From DATATB01 sp036268995 (GTDB taxonomy: Bacteria > Planctomycetota > Planctomycetia > Pirellulales > PNKZ01): 64,000 bases of DNA. Numbering within the stretch: position 1 is the first letter of the stretch; each line of letters begins with the position of its first letter. The stretch is from positions 1-64,000 of the forward strand of contig DATATB010000072.1 in NCBI GenBank assembly GCA_036268995.1, given 5' to 3'. Positions 34,732 through 43,523 of the stretch are shown piece after piece. The notes beneath the pieces are model-generated. The model was not told the origin of the DNA. It saw only the letters and a program-made list of their open reading frames with translations, and did no database searches. The translations under genes were made by a program, and so were the position numbers.

Positions 34732-35739
34732 ATGATTCTGTTTGCTCGCGTGCGATTCGTCACATTTGTCTTGCGCTGTGCTGCCCTGGCCGGCTGTGTC
34801 TTCCTGGCCGGTTGCGGCCAGGGCGCTTACGAAGCGCGCCTGCACACCACGGTCGACCAGTTGGAGCACGAAGCCAAGTTCAAAGCCTTGCGTCTGGCGC
34901 CGGTGCCCATCCTGGGCACGCAGTACATGATTCGCTTGCCCAGCACTTTTTTCGGCAATACCGGAGTGATATACACGCTCGAATCGCAGAATCCGCTGAC
35001 GGGCGAATATCCGATTCCCCCGGAGATGCTGCAGCCGCCCTTCATGACGATCCCCGGTGTGAAGGCGCTCTACCAAGCCGCCGAGGCGGACGAGCGCGGC
35101 GTTCGGTTGCCGTATTTCTTGTACATGGCATCGATCGATCGAAACCAAGAACCGGCCGAGCCCGTGTCTCCGGCGACCGAAGCAACGCCCGCCGACGAAA
35201 ATAAACCGGCGGAGGAGAACAGACCCGCTGAAGAGAACAAACCGGCGGACGAAAACAAGCCGGCGGAAGAAGCGAAGCCAGCCGAAGGCAACAAGCCCGA
35301 GGCAGCGGCTTCTGCCGACGAAAAAAAACCTGCCGACGAGGAAAAAAAGGCCGAAGGAGAGGGCGAAAAGAAGCCCGACCAGAAGCCGGCAGCCAAGCCC
35401 AAACCCGTGCCGCTGGACGAGCAGTTGGCGGCCGTAGTGAACAAGGCTTTTGGCGGCAAAACGCCGCTCAAGTGGGAAACGGTCGAATGCGAAACGCCGC
35501 AAGATCCCGGCACGAAAATCACCTGGCGGCGACTGGTGGCCGAAGGGGAGCAAGAGTTCCGATTTTTAAACTCGGATGTACCGAACAAGCTGCCAGGCCG
35601 CTTCGAGCTGTATCTTTTCCAACCGCCCGATTCGGCGATCAGCGTGATCCTCGCCTGGCGCGCCGCCGACGCAATCCGCGGCAACGTCCCCATCGACGAT
35701 TGGGCCCAGCGTGCCGCCGGCACGATCACGGGCTTCTAA
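34732..35739 (+). CDS. Lipoprotein with Glu/Lys/Pro-rich repeat linker
   Basis: The 335-residue product has a lipoprotein signal with lipobox LAGC (cysteine near residue 24). A globular part (about 30-140) contains LGTQYMIRLPSTFFGN and PPEMLQPPFMTIPGVKALYQ. A low-complexity linker (about 141-225) is built from near-repeats of PAEENKPADENK type. A second globular part ends WAQRAAGTITGF. The linker varies at the DNA level too, so it is likely to expand and contract. No function is recognised. It follows glgC by 62 bases and may be co-transcribed. Confidence 0.82.
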   Translation: MILFARVRFVTFVLRCAALAGCVFLAGCGQGAYEARLHTTVDQLEHEAKFKALRLAPVPILGTQYMIRLPSTFFGNTGVIYTLESQNPLTGEYPIPPEMLQPPFMTIPGVKALYQAAEADERGVRLPYFLYMASIDRNQEPAEPVSPATEATPADENKPAEENRPAEENKPADENKPAEEAKPAEGNKPEAAASADEKKPADEEKKAEGEGEKKPDQKPAAKPKPVPLDEQLAAVVNKAFGGKTPLKWETVECETPQDPGTKITWRRLVAEGEQEFRFLNSDVPNKLPGRFELYLFQPPDSAISVILAWRAADAIRGNVPIDDWAQRAAGTITGF

Positions 35740-35812
35740 GTGAAAAGTGAAAAGTAGGGATGCCGACGGGCGTCTGCTTTCCACTTTCCACTGTTCACTT
35801 TGCACTTCCCTT
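35738..35812. repeat. 'agtgaaaagt' inverted repeat
   Basis: The left side 'agtgaaaagtgaaaagt' (about 35741-35757) is complementary to 'actttccactgttcact' and neighbours (about 35782-35806), with mismatches. It lies in the spacer between the lipoprotein and TPR genes, and adds to the set of inverted repeats. Confidence 0.6.
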
Positions 35813-35966
35813 CCTCTGCTAGCACCCCTGCCGCTCCTTCCGCCAGACTCGCATGGCGTTGAATCGCCTCGAGCGGCATAATGTGGCCCGCGCCCGCTGT
35901 GCCCTTGGGTTTTCGGGGGGCTCGCAGGGATTTGTGGCCCGCACAAGAGAGAGGGAGTTCTCAATC

Positions 35967-37736
35967 ATGTCCGCACGTCTCACCGCGTTGTTCGTTGCAC
36001 TGTCTCTGGCCGCAGTCTGGGGCTCGCGGCCCGCGCTGGCTGATCCGCCGGCCGCTGCCGCTCCAAATGCCGGCGAGAATGGCCAGGCTGCCGACAAGGA
36101 CAAGGCCGCCGATACGAATGCCGGCGAAAATGCCGGGCAGAATGACCTGGACCGTGCGGTCGAGACCAAGCTCGCGGCCGAAGGGCCCAAGGAATTGGCC
36201 GAAGTCATCGCGCTGTGCGAACAGGCTTTGGACAAAGGACTCGACGCCTCGAACACCGAGTTCGCCGAAAAGCTGCTGGCCTCGGCCTTGTTCCAACGGG
36301 GCCGGATGATTACCGAAGTGATTTTCACCCCGCCGCAGCCCGATCCACGCTGGCCGCAAATGCGTCAATTGGCTCTGCACGATCTGACCCGCTCGGTCAA
36401 GCTCGTGTCCGAACAGCCGCAAGTCTACATGCTCATCGGCCGGCTCGAATCGCTGCCCGGCGGCGACGCCAAACGGGCGCTAACGGCCATCGAAGACGCC
36501 ATCCGCACCGCTGGCGACGATTCCGAGTTGAAGTTCGACGCGTTGATGCTGCACGCGGGCATGGACGACAGTCCGCAGCACCGCCTGAAAGATCTGGACG
36601 AGGCGACGAAGCTCAACCCGCAGGATCCCATGCCGCTGCGGCTGCGCGGCTCGCTGAAGCTGTCGATGGGCAAGCGCGACGAGGCTCTGGCGGACTTCGA
36701 CGCGGCGATCAAGCTGGATCCCAAGAACGCCGCGACTTACGAGATTCGTGGCATGGCGCTGGCGCTGCTCAAGCGCATGGACGAAGCCCGCGAAAGTTAT
36801 GCCCATGCCGTGGAACTGGCGCCCAAGTCCCCTGCTCTGCTGTTGCAACGGGCACAGGTGAATTACCTGACGGAAAAGTTCGACGCCGCGATCGCCGACG
36901 TCACGCAGGCGCTCAAGCTGGATCCCGACAATGCGGCGGCGCTGCTGTTGCGGGCGCAAGCCTTGGCCCGCACGGACAAATCCGACGAGGCCTTGGCCGA
37001 CGTGGACCAGGTGCTCAAGCGGCAGCCCAACTTGCCGCCCGCCTTGCGGACGCGGGCCGTGATTCTGGCTTCGACGGGCAAGATTGACGAGGCCATCCGC
37101 GATTTGACCCGCGTCTATTCGCAAGAGCCCGAAGACGCGGAAGCGGCCTTTCAGTTGGCCATGCTCTATCGCAACAAAAAGAATTTCACCAAGGCCTTGG
37201 AACTGATCAACGCGGCCATCGACGCGGACCCGAAAAACTGGTTCGTGTTTTACGGACGCGGCGATTTGTACTTGGGCATGGGCAAGCACCGCGAGGCGCT
37301 GGCCGACTATGCCACTGCCTATAAGCAAAATTCGGAAGACAGCGGCCTGCTGAACAACTATGCCTGGCTGCTGGCCACCACGCCGGACGAAAAACTCCGC
37401 GACGGCAAGCGGGCCATCGAGCTGGCCACCAAGGCCTGCAAGCTGACCGACTACAAGGCCTCGCACATTCTCAGCACGCTGGCCGCCGGCTATGCCGAGA
37501 CCGGTGATTACGAAACGGCGAAAAAGTGGTCGGCGAAGGCCGTCGAGGTCGCCGGCAACGACACCACGCGCGAACAGCTCAAGAAGGAACTGGCCAGCTA
37601 CGAAGCGCGCAAGCCTTGGCGCGAGCTGCTGCAAGAGGACACCGTCGTCACCCAAGTGCCCGACGACAGCCCGCAAAAGGCCAAGAGCAACAAGGAAGCC
37701 GCCAAGCCGGCCACCGATCCGAATACCGTCCGCTAA
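35967..37736 (+). CDS. Secreted TPR protein
   Basis: The 589-residue product starts at the ATG at 35967; the frame upstream to 35853 lacks coding features. The signal peptide is MSARLTALFVALSLAAVWGS followed by RPALA. After an Ala/Asp/Asn-rich spacer, TPR units run from about 100 to 540: DPMPLRLRGSLKLSMGKRDE, ALADFDAAIKLDPKNAATYE, DEARESYAHAVELAPKSPAL, EALADVDQVLKRQPNLPPAL. The C-terminus is Lys/Asp-rich. It is probably a periplasmic scaffold. Nothing more specific is visible. Confidence 0.88.
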   Translation: MSARLTALFVALSLAAVWGSRPALADPPAAAAPNAGENGQAADKDKAADTNAGENAGQNDLDRAVETKLAAEGPKELAEVIALCEQALDKGLDASNTEFAEKLLASALFQRGRMITEVIFTPPQPDPRWPQMRQLALHDLTRSVKLVSEQPQVYMLIGRLESLPGGDAKRALTAIEDAIRTAGDDSELKFDALMLHAGMDDSPQHRLKDLDEATKLNPQDPMPLRLRGSLKLSMGKRDEALADFDAAIKLDPKNAATYEIRGMALALLKRMDEARESYAHAVELAPKSPALLLQRAQVNYLTEKFDAAIADVTQALKLDPDNAAALLLRAQALARTDKSDEALADVDQVLKRQPNLPPALRTRAVILASTGKIDEAIRDLTRVYSQEPEDAEAAFQLAMLYRNKKNFTKALELINAAIDADPKNWFVFYGRGDLYLGMGKHREALADYATAYKQNSEDSGLLNNYAWLLATTPDEKLRDGKRAIELATKACKLTDYKASHILSTLAAGYAETGDYETAKKWSAKAVEVAGNDTTREQLKKELASYEARKPWRELLQEDTVVTQVPDDSPQKAKSNKEAAKPATDPNTVR

Positions 37737-37757
37737 CACACGATCATTCACATGCCA

Positions 37758-37820
37758 GTAGCGGAATTCGTGAGAATTCCGACCGGTCGCGCGAGGCTCC
37801 GGAAGTCCGACTTCCGCTAC
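37758..37820. repeat. 'gtagcgga' inverted repeat, copy 4
   Basis: The arm gtagcggaattcgtgagaat (37758) is paired with ggaagtccgacttccgctac ending at 37820, close to the end of the convergent aspartoacylase-like gene (stop at 37817). It sits between two convergent stops. Confidence 0.75.
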
Positions 37821-38737
37821 GTTCGCGACCGCATGTAGCGCACTGATCCCGGTGAGGTGATCGGCAGCAGGGCGGCGAGGGCGTCGCCGGGCTGGACGGC
37901 GGGCTGCACGCGCAGCAGAAGTACTAGCCCGGCCGATTGGGCGCGGACGAGCTCGCAAATTTCGCCCAGCGGATTGACGATCTGGCCCAACGTCTGGCCT
38001 GGCGACACCACGTCGCCCAAGGCCACGGCCGGCTCGAAAAAGCCGGCCACGGTCGCCGGGTGCTGCACTTGCAGATGCCCGCTTGAATCCGTGTCGTCTT
38101 CGACGTCATAGCGCACGCCGTCGCCAGGCGCTGTCCCATCGTACATGCCCAGCGCCGAGCAGACTTGCAAACATCCGGCCACGCAGTCCTCGACCGCAGA
38201 TGGGTCGCAGCCGCCGCCACCACCGTGCTCGACATAAATGGCCGGCACTCGCGCATCGCGAGCCACCGACAGCGAGCGGCCCTCGAGCCGGGCGGTAGTC
38301 CCCCAGACAATCGGCAAGTTAAAAGCTCGGGCCATCAGCCGCTGACGCTCGAGCACCTCCGGGTCCGTGTGCAGCGTGTATCCAGCCAGTGGCAGAATGC
38401 GCAATGCCGCGCCGCCGGTGTGCAGATCGATGTAAAAGTCGGACGCGCGGATCAGCCGGCTCAAGGCGGCCGCCGTTCGCTCGGTGATCGAACCGTCTTC
38501 GCGGCCCGGACAGGTTCTTGCCAGGTCGAGACCATCCTCGGCCGTCCGCATGCCACGGGCAAATGCGGCTTCATTCACCACCGGCACCAGCGTGACGCGG
38601 CCGCTCAAACGGGCCGGATCGATGCGGCCGGCCAATTGGCGCACGGCCGCCATCGGCTCGAATTCGTCGCCATGCACGCCGCCGGTGATCAGCAGGTGCG
38701 GGCCGTCGCCGCCTTGGATGGTTTTTTGACGCAGCAT
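37817..38737 (-). CDS. Succinylglutamate desuccinylase/aspartoacylase-family protein
   Basis: The 306-residue zinc-peptidase-like enzyme hydrolyses an amide. Metal-binding GGVHGDEFEP (H22 and E25) and the His in DFYIDLHTGG (about 106) match the AstE/AspA family. The C-terminal domain is beta-rich (YDVEDDTDSSGHLQVQHPA, GDVVSPGQTLGQIV), biotinyl-like, as in relatives. It is last of three leftward genes after an RraA-like gene and a short-chain dehydrogenase, suggesting a small catabolic operon. Substrate unknown. Confidence 0.85.
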   Translation of the reverse strand: MLRQKTIQGGDGPHLLITGGVHGDEFEPMAAVRQLAGRIDPARLSGRVTLVPVVNEAAFARGMRTAEDGLDLARTCPGREDGSITERTAAALSRLIRASDFYIDLHTGGAALRILPLAGYTLHTDPEVLERQRLMARAFNLPIVWGTTARLEGRSLSVARDARVPAIYVEHGGGGGCDPSAVEDCVAGCLQVCSALGMYDGTAPGDGVRYDVEDDTDSSGHLQVQHPATVAGFFEPAVALGDVVSPGQTLGQIVNPLGEICELVRAQSAGLVLLLRVQPAVQPGDALAALLPITSPGSVRYMRSRT

Positions 38738-38746
38738 GTTCGCAGA

Positions 38747-38775
38747 CCTCCGGTCGCTAACGCTCCCGGCTCGCC
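38747..38775. repeat. 'ggcgagccgsgagcgttagc' repeat, copy 2 (inverted)
   Basis: The sequence cctccggtcgctaacgctcc plus cggctcgcc in the 61-base spacer between the SDR gene and the aspartoacylase-like gene is the reverse complement of 25332-25359 apart from one base. A partial second unit (gacgctcccggctcgcctag) follows immediately. Confidence 0.6.
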
Positions 38776-38798
38776 AAAAGTTGACGCTCCCGGCTCGC

Positions 38799-39563
38799 CT
38801 AGCGCGCGTCTTTCAGCAAAAAGCCGCCGTCGACGCGGAGCACGGTTCCGGTGATGTAGTCGGCATTGTCGGAAGCGAGAAAGCTTACGGCCTGGCCGAT
38901 ATCGGCCGGCGTGCCCAGCCGGCCCCAGGGCAGCTTGGCGCCCCCTTGGCGCACCGCGTCCTCGCCGAAAGTCGCGCGCTCGCCGGGGGTGTCGATCCAG
39001 CCCGGCTCGATCACGTTCACGTTGATGCGATGCGCGAGCAACTCCACGGCCATGCTGGCGGCCAGATGGTTCAAGCCGGCCTTGGCCGCGTTGTAGGCGA
39101 TCGCGCGGGCGTACGGCGTTTCTGCGTGGACGCTGGAGATGAACACGATCTTACCGCCTTGGCCTTGCTCGACCATTCGCCGGGCGGCGAGCTGACCAAT
39201 GTGAAAACCGGAGATCAGCGTGCCTTCGACCACGCGCTGAAAGTCCGCCGGGTCGTACGTCAGAAAATCGCCGCGGATGCTCGTGGCCACGTTGGCAACC
39301 AGAATATCGATCCGCCCGGCAGCCTCGACGGCCCGCGACACGAGATCTTCGCAGCCTGCCCGGCTGAAGGCATTGGCCTCGATTGCCCAGCAAGGGCGGC
39401 CGATTCCGCGCAGCTCTTCGGCAGCCGCCGCCAGATCGGGGCTCGCCGGCCGATCGTTGAGTACCAGGCTCGCACCGCAGCGAGCCAACTCGCGCGCGCA
39501 ACCTAAGCCGATGCCCCGACCGGACCCGGTTACCAGTGCTGTTTTGCCCGCCAGCGTCGTCAT
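38799..39563 (-). CDS. Short-chain dehydrogenase/reductase
   Basis: The 254-residue classical SDR has the NAD(P) motif TGSGRGIG (12-19), NVATSIRG in place of NNAG, and the active site Ser in FISSVHAE with Tyr/Lys in YNAAK (about 150-170). ADYITGTVLRVDGGF closes the fold. The start at 39563 follows GAGGGG; an upstream in-frame codon at 39623 would overlap the previous gene. It lies 13 bases after the RraA-like gene on the same strand. It probably oxidises or reduces a sugar acid or related intermediate. Confidence 0.9.
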   Translation of the reverse strand: MTTLAGKTALVTGSGRGIGLGCARELARCGASLVLNDRPASPDLAAAAEELRGIGRPCWAIEANAFSRAGCEDLVSRAVEAAGRIDILVANVATSIRGDFLTYDPADFQRVVEGTLISGFHIGQLAARRMVEQGQGGKIVFISSVHAETPYARAIAYNAAKAGLNHLAASMAVELLAHRINVNVIEPGWIDTPGERATFGEDAVRQGGAKLPWGRLGTPADIGQAVSFLASDNADYITGTVLRVDGGFLLKDAR

Positions 39564-39576
39564 CGGCCCCTCGCAA

Positions 39577-40323
39577 TCAAGTGTCGACGCGCGGGCCGCC
39601 GCTGACGCAGTCGCTGAAGCCATATTCGGCCAGCAGGTTTTGCACGCACTTGCGTTTTTCGGTCAACGATAAGTCGGTGCGCCGCAGCGCCATGTGTGCT
39701 TTGTGCTCGAAGGCCCGCATCTGCACGGCGCTGGCGCCCAGCCGGCCGATGCACTCGGGCGGGATGCGGATCACGCCTTCGGGACCCGCATGAATCACGT
39801 CGCCGGGGTGAATTACGAGCCCGCCGACTTCGACCGGCTGATTGGCGGCGCGAAAACGCAGCGGCTCGTGATGGGCGACCGTGCCGCGGCAGTAGGCGGC
39901 AAATGGCGTGGTGAGCAGGCCTTGCACGTCGCGCACGCGGCCATTGGTGACCAGGGCGACGCAGCCCACGGAATGCAAGGTCTTGGCCATGCCGTCGCCG
40001 ATGACGCACTCGTGCTCGGGCCGTGGGCCGACCGTCTTCACGACCCACACCGCCGGCAGCGGGTATTGTTGCATCGCCTCGAGCTGCTGCCAAAAGACTT
40101 CGGTATCGCCCTCATTATTAGGCGTGCTGCTATCCAGCTCGCAGGTAAAGGCCACGCCCACGGTCGGCCCCAGCGACGGCGTGACCGATTGAATATCGCC
40201 GCTGAGATAGAAGCGGTGCGGCGGCGTTGGATCGATATAGTCGATCGTATTGGCCAGCAACGCCGTATCAAAGTCGCGCAGCTCTTCCAGGACGCTAAGT
40301 GAGAGCATCTTGCCACGATCCAT
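39577..40323 (-). CDS. RraA-like protein (HMG aldolase/demethylmenaquinone methyltransferase-like family)
   Basis: The 248-residue product has the RraA fold signature IGDGMAKTLHSVGCVALVTN followed by GRVRDVQG, with the Arg-Asp pair used by 4-hydroxy-4-methyl-2-oxoglutarate (HMG) aldolases to bind metal and substrate. VIHPGDVIHAGPEGVIRIP is also typical. Family members are either aldolases/decarboxylases or RNase E regulators. With an SDR and aspartoacylase-like gene downstream, an aldolase role is favoured. The last residues are Cys-containing (FSDCVSGG), outside the core. It is first of a three-gene leftward run. Confidence 0.85.
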   Translation of the reverse strand: MDRGKMLSLSVLEELRDFDTALLANTIDYIDPTPPHRFYLSGDIQSVTPSLGPTVGVAFTCELDSSTPNNEGDTEVFWQQLEAMQQYPLPAVWVVKTVGPRPEHECVIGDGMAKTLHSVGCVALVTNGRVRDVQGLLTTPFAAYCRGTVAHHEPLRFRAANQPVEVGGLVIHPGDVIHAGPEGVIRIPPECIGRLGASAVQMRAFEHKAHMALRRTDLSLTEKRKCVQNLLAEYGFSDCVSGGPRVDT

Positions 40324-40373
40324 CGGATTCGATTTCCAGTCAAAACGTAAACGTTAATCGGACAAGGCGATTC

Positions 40374-40520
40374 TTTCCGTAGCCCAGGCGTTCACGCCTG
40401 GGATCCCCAGCACGGTATCAGGTCCCATATTTCGCCGGGGCTTTAGCCCCTGAAGGGGCCGAAAAACTCGGGCATTTTTTCGGCGCGGGCACCCAGGCAT
40501 GAATGCCTGGGCTACGGAAA
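40374..40520. repeat. Nested palindromic repeat, 'ccgtagcccag' family, copy 3
   Basis: The outer arms are tttccgtagcccaggcgttc (from 40374) and gaatgcctgggctacggaaa (to 40520), near-perfect complements over 29 bases. The interior carries a second GC-rich hairpin of the 'ggggctttagcccctgaaggggcc' kind and differs from copies 1 and 2. It is located between the CE15 esterase stop and the RraA-like start. Confidence 0.88.
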
Positions 40521-40562
40521 AATAGCCCGAGTATGGAACCTCGCAGTAAGTTCAGTGAGTCC

Positions 40563-41894
40563 TTAGTTGTGCTTGGCGGCGCGCTTAAAATGCCGGTCGG
40601 CGAAGCGGAGGTATTGGTCCCAGTCGTAGGCGGTGACGTCGTGCTTGCCGGTGCGCAGGTGATAGCCAATGAAATCGCCGACCGGATGGTCGGGCGTAGG
40701 CATGTGATCCACTCCCAGCCCAACGAGGCCAAACAGCCGATACACCGGATCGGCGGCCAGGGCCGATAAGAACTCGCCGCGGGGATCGGCCCAGCGGTCT
40801 TCGGTGGCACTGGCCACATACACCGGCCGCGGAGCCATCAGGGCTATCAGCTCGTGCTGGTCGATCGGCAATTGCTCTTCGTGGCCGGCATAGCGGCGAT
40901 AGTTCAGGCAAAACCAGTGGGGAAAGCTCGTCACCAGGTTCTCGATCCGCTCGCCGAACTGCCGCCGGGCCAAGGCCGCGCCCCCTTCGCCCGAATCGTT
41001 CGAGATCACGATCGCAAATCGCGGATCCTGGGCTCCGGCCCACAGCGCCGTCTTGCCCAAGCGCGAATGGCCGAGCAGCGCGACGTGCCGGGCATCGATG
41101 CTATTATCCTGCTCCAGATAATCCATCGCCCGGCTCAGGCCCCAAGCCCAGGCACCGATGGCGCCCCACGCGTCGGGAGCAAACACCGTGTTCGCGCCTT
41201 GCGGCGACAGGGCCGCGCGAATGCCTTGTTTCCAGCCTTCGGCAAAGTCCGGCTCCAAATCGCCGTAGTAGACCGTGGCCAGAGCGTAGCCGTGCCCCAC
41301 CACTTTTTCCACTTGCCAGCGACTGGCTTCGCTGCCGCGCGAAGCTTCCGTGGCTCGATCGTTCACGACGGCTGCCGCTTCCTTCGCATTCTTCCGCATC
41401 CAGCGCGTGGAAATCTCGATGCCGGGATCATTGGCCACGGCCTGATTGCCGCCAAAGTTCAGACCCAGGAAGGCCGGCACCGGACCGGCGGCTCCGTTGG
41501 GAACGTAGACGAGCAGCTCCATCGACGGCCCGTCGGGCGAGCCGGTGAGATACACGGTCACTTGTTTGCGCGTCGCACGGCCGCCCAAGGCCTGCGAGTC
41601 GGCCGAGCGCAGCTTGAACGTCGGTTTGGTCGAAATGTCGGGCGTCCGACCGTATTCGTTTTCGGCAAACAGCCGCAGCAACTCGGGCCGGCGGACATTT
41701 TGCCAGGTCGCGACGTCGGTCACACGTTGGCCCGACTGCGTGAGCAGCGCGTCGGGCAGCTCGAATTTCGGCACGCGTGCTTCGTCGTAGTTGATCACTT
41801 TCGGCTCCGCCGCGGCTTGGCCTGCGAGCCCGCTGCAACAGGCACACAAACAGCAACCCCACAACATCAAAACCGCGAGACGATTGAACATCAT
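40563..41894 (-). CDS. CE15-type glucuronoyl esterase-like secreted protein
   Basis: The 443-residue product resembles CE15 glucuronoyl esterases that split lignin-xylan or related glucuronoyl esters. It has a signal peptide rich in Cys (MFNRLAVLMLWGCCLCACCS). The nucleophile S277 sits in LLGHSRLGKTALW; classical members have GCSRxG. VISNDSGEGGAAL provides the acidic residue region, and SATEDRWADPRGEFLSALAA is the family's post-nucleophile block. TGKHDVT near residue 425 is a candidate catalytic His. The start at 41894 follows GAGGAG, 7 bases after the nitrilase stop on the same strand, so an operon is likely. Confidence 0.85.
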   Translation of the reverse strand: MMFNRLAVLMLWGCCLCACCSGLAGQAAAEPKVINYDEARVPKFELPDALLTQSGQRVTDVATWQNVRRPELLRLFAENEYGRTPDISTKPTFKLRSADSQALGGRATRKQVTVYLTGSPDGPSMELLVYVPNGAAGPVPAFLGLNFGGNQAVANDPGIEISTRWMRKNAKEAAAVVNDRATEASRGSEASRWQVEKVVGHGYALATVYYGDLEPDFAEGWKQGIRAALSPQGANTVFAPDAWGAIGAWAWGLSRAMDYLEQDNSIDARHVALLGHSRLGKTALWAGAQDPRFAIVISNDSGEGGAALARRQFGERIENLVTSFPHWFCLNYRRYAGHEEQLPIDQHELIALMAPRPVYVASATEDRWADPRGEFLSALAADPVYRLFGLVGLGVDHMPTPDHPVGDFIGYHLRTGKHDVTAYDWDQYLRFADRHFKRAAKHN

Positions 41895-41901
41895 GGGCTC
41901 C

Positions 41902-43272
41902 TCACCGCTGCTCGTCGGCCGTGGCCGGCCGGTTGCGCTGCATTTCGGCTTTGAAGTCGCCGATGCTCGGCCAGTGCATACGTTTGTTCAAATCGACTTC
42001 GGCCACGGCGATCGTGCCCCACTCTTTGGCCTGGGCCAGCGGCTGGCCGTCGTGATTGAATACGGCCGAGATCATCCAGCCCTGCGAGACGTCCGTGTAC
42101 GTGCTGGAGACGATATACACGTGGTTCTCGCACGCTCGGGCTGCGGCCAGCAGCGGGTTGCAGCCGGCCACGGGCCAGGCGATGACTTCGGCTCCGTTTA
42201 AGGTGAGCTGCCGTGCGACTTCCGGAAAGAAGCCGTCGTAGCAGGTCATCATGCCGACCTTGCCGAAGCGGGTCTCGAACACCGGGTACTCGTGGCCCGG
42301 CTGCACGCCCCACTCCACTTCGCCGCGCGGCAGCGTGACTTTGCGGTATTTGCCCACCAACTCGCCGTCGGGACCAATCAATGCCGCCGTGTTGTAGACC
42401 AGCCGACCGTCGCGCTCGTAGACGCTGTCGACGATGTACATCCCGTGCTTCTTAGCCAGCCGGCCAAAGTACTCGGTCGAAGGCCCAGGCACCGGTTCGG
42501 CCACGTCGGCCGCTTGCTTGCCGGTGCCATACCACGTCAGCGTCTCGGGCAGGACGAGCAGATCGACCTTCTGTTTGGCGGCTTCTTCCACCAGCGGCTC
42601 GAACAGCCGGCAGTTGCCCATCGGCGTCTTGTCGGCACTGACCGGCCGCAGATGGGCCGTTGCCAGCCGGACTTTTCGACTGGCCGGCGCAACGGTCGGC
42701 TCGAGCGACGGCCGCGAATACTCGACCCGGCCGCCGGCCCATTGCAGGTGCAGCTCGATGGTCGCCTGCGCAGCGGCCGATGGGGCATGGTACGTGTCGG
42801 AGATTTCGGTCCAGCCGTCGGTTTCTGCCGGTTTGTCGAGAGGATATTCGGCCTCCGCTCGCGGCGTGGGAGACTTGTTGTAGCGGACCGGTGGGCCCGG
42901 CTCGTCATGAACCACCGGCCGGCCTTTGCCGTCGGACCAAAGGATGCGCACCAGGGTCGAGCGTCGCGGCACGGCCACATCCTGGGTTTTCCGCAGCACC
43001 GAGAAGCGGTAGTACTGGCCACCGGTCACCGGCATCGTCGTCTGCCACCAGCCGTGTGACCCCTCGAAGCCGGCCGCGTCGATGACCAGGCCGTCGCGTT
43101 GCTTGGCGTTTTGCGCGACGAAGCTGAACTGCGGGCGAATCTCATCCCGCGGCGCCGCCGTGGTCCAATCATGACCTGCATACCGGACCGGTTCTTCAGC
43201 CGAACCAGTTGTAGCGACCGCCGCCAGCCAGCCAATCGCTAGCGAAACGCCTGGAAAACGCTCGATTTTCAT
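41902..43272 (-). CDS. Secreted carbon-nitrogen hydrolase (nitrilase family)
   Basis: The 456-residue product has a signal peptide (MKIERFPGVSLAIGWLAAVA, then TTGSA). A beta-sandwich-like N-terminal half (about 30-215) contains FSFVAQNAKQRDGL, GQYYRFSVLRKTQDV and IELHLQWAGGRVEYS. The nitrilase domain (about 215-450) has the Glu-Lys-Cys triad: Glu in LVLPETLTWY, Lys in GKYRKVTLPRGE and Cys in MMTCYDGFFPEVAR. The start at 43272 follows AAAAGGT; codons upstream to 43359 are non-coding. A periplasmic amide or nitrile hydrolase paired with the CE15 esterase gene. Confidence 0.88.
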   Translation of the reverse strand: MKIERFPGVSLAIGWLAAVATTGSAEEPVRYAGHDWTTAAPRDEIRPQFSFVAQNAKQRDGLVIDAAGFEGSHGWWQTTMPVTGGQYYRFSVLRKTQDVAVPRRSTLVRILWSDGKGRPVVHDEPGPPVRYNKSPTPRAEAEYPLDKPAETDGWTEISDTYHAPSAAAQATIELHLQWAGGRVEYSRPSLEPTVAPASRKVRLATAHLRPVSADKTPMGNCRLFEPLVEEAAKQKVDLLVLPETLTWYGTGKQAADVAEPVPGPSTEYFGRLAKKHGMYIVDSVYERDGRLVYNTAALIGPDGELVGKYRKVTLPRGEVEWGVQPGHEYPVFETRFGKVGMMTCYDGFFPEVARQLTLNGAEVIAWPVAGCNPLLAAARACENHVYIVSSTYTDVSQGWMISAVFNHDGQPLAQAKEWGTIAVAEVDLNKRMHWPSIGDFKAEMQRNRPATADEQR

Positions 43273-43523
43273 ACGACTGACCTTTTCCAATGGGCAAATG
43301 CGACACGGAGGCCCCCGCGGCAAGGCTTGATTAGAACATGGAGATTCACGGTCCCGCAACCGGCAGCGGCCATCATGCCGGGAGATCCGAGTGGGCGGCG
43401 ATGATTTCCAGCTCGCTGGCTAGTTGAAATGGTGTCTGTCCGGCGGGATGATGATTGGGACCGCACGCCATGGTGGCGCGCCGCGCGGGCTGACTGAACT
43501 AGCATGGCTAGGGGACGGTTCAG

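Noticed and set aside
36480..37958. 492-codon open frame on the minus strand
   Set aside because: Antisense of the secreted TPR protein and runs through a palindromic repeat. The TPR gene on the plus strand is clearly real.
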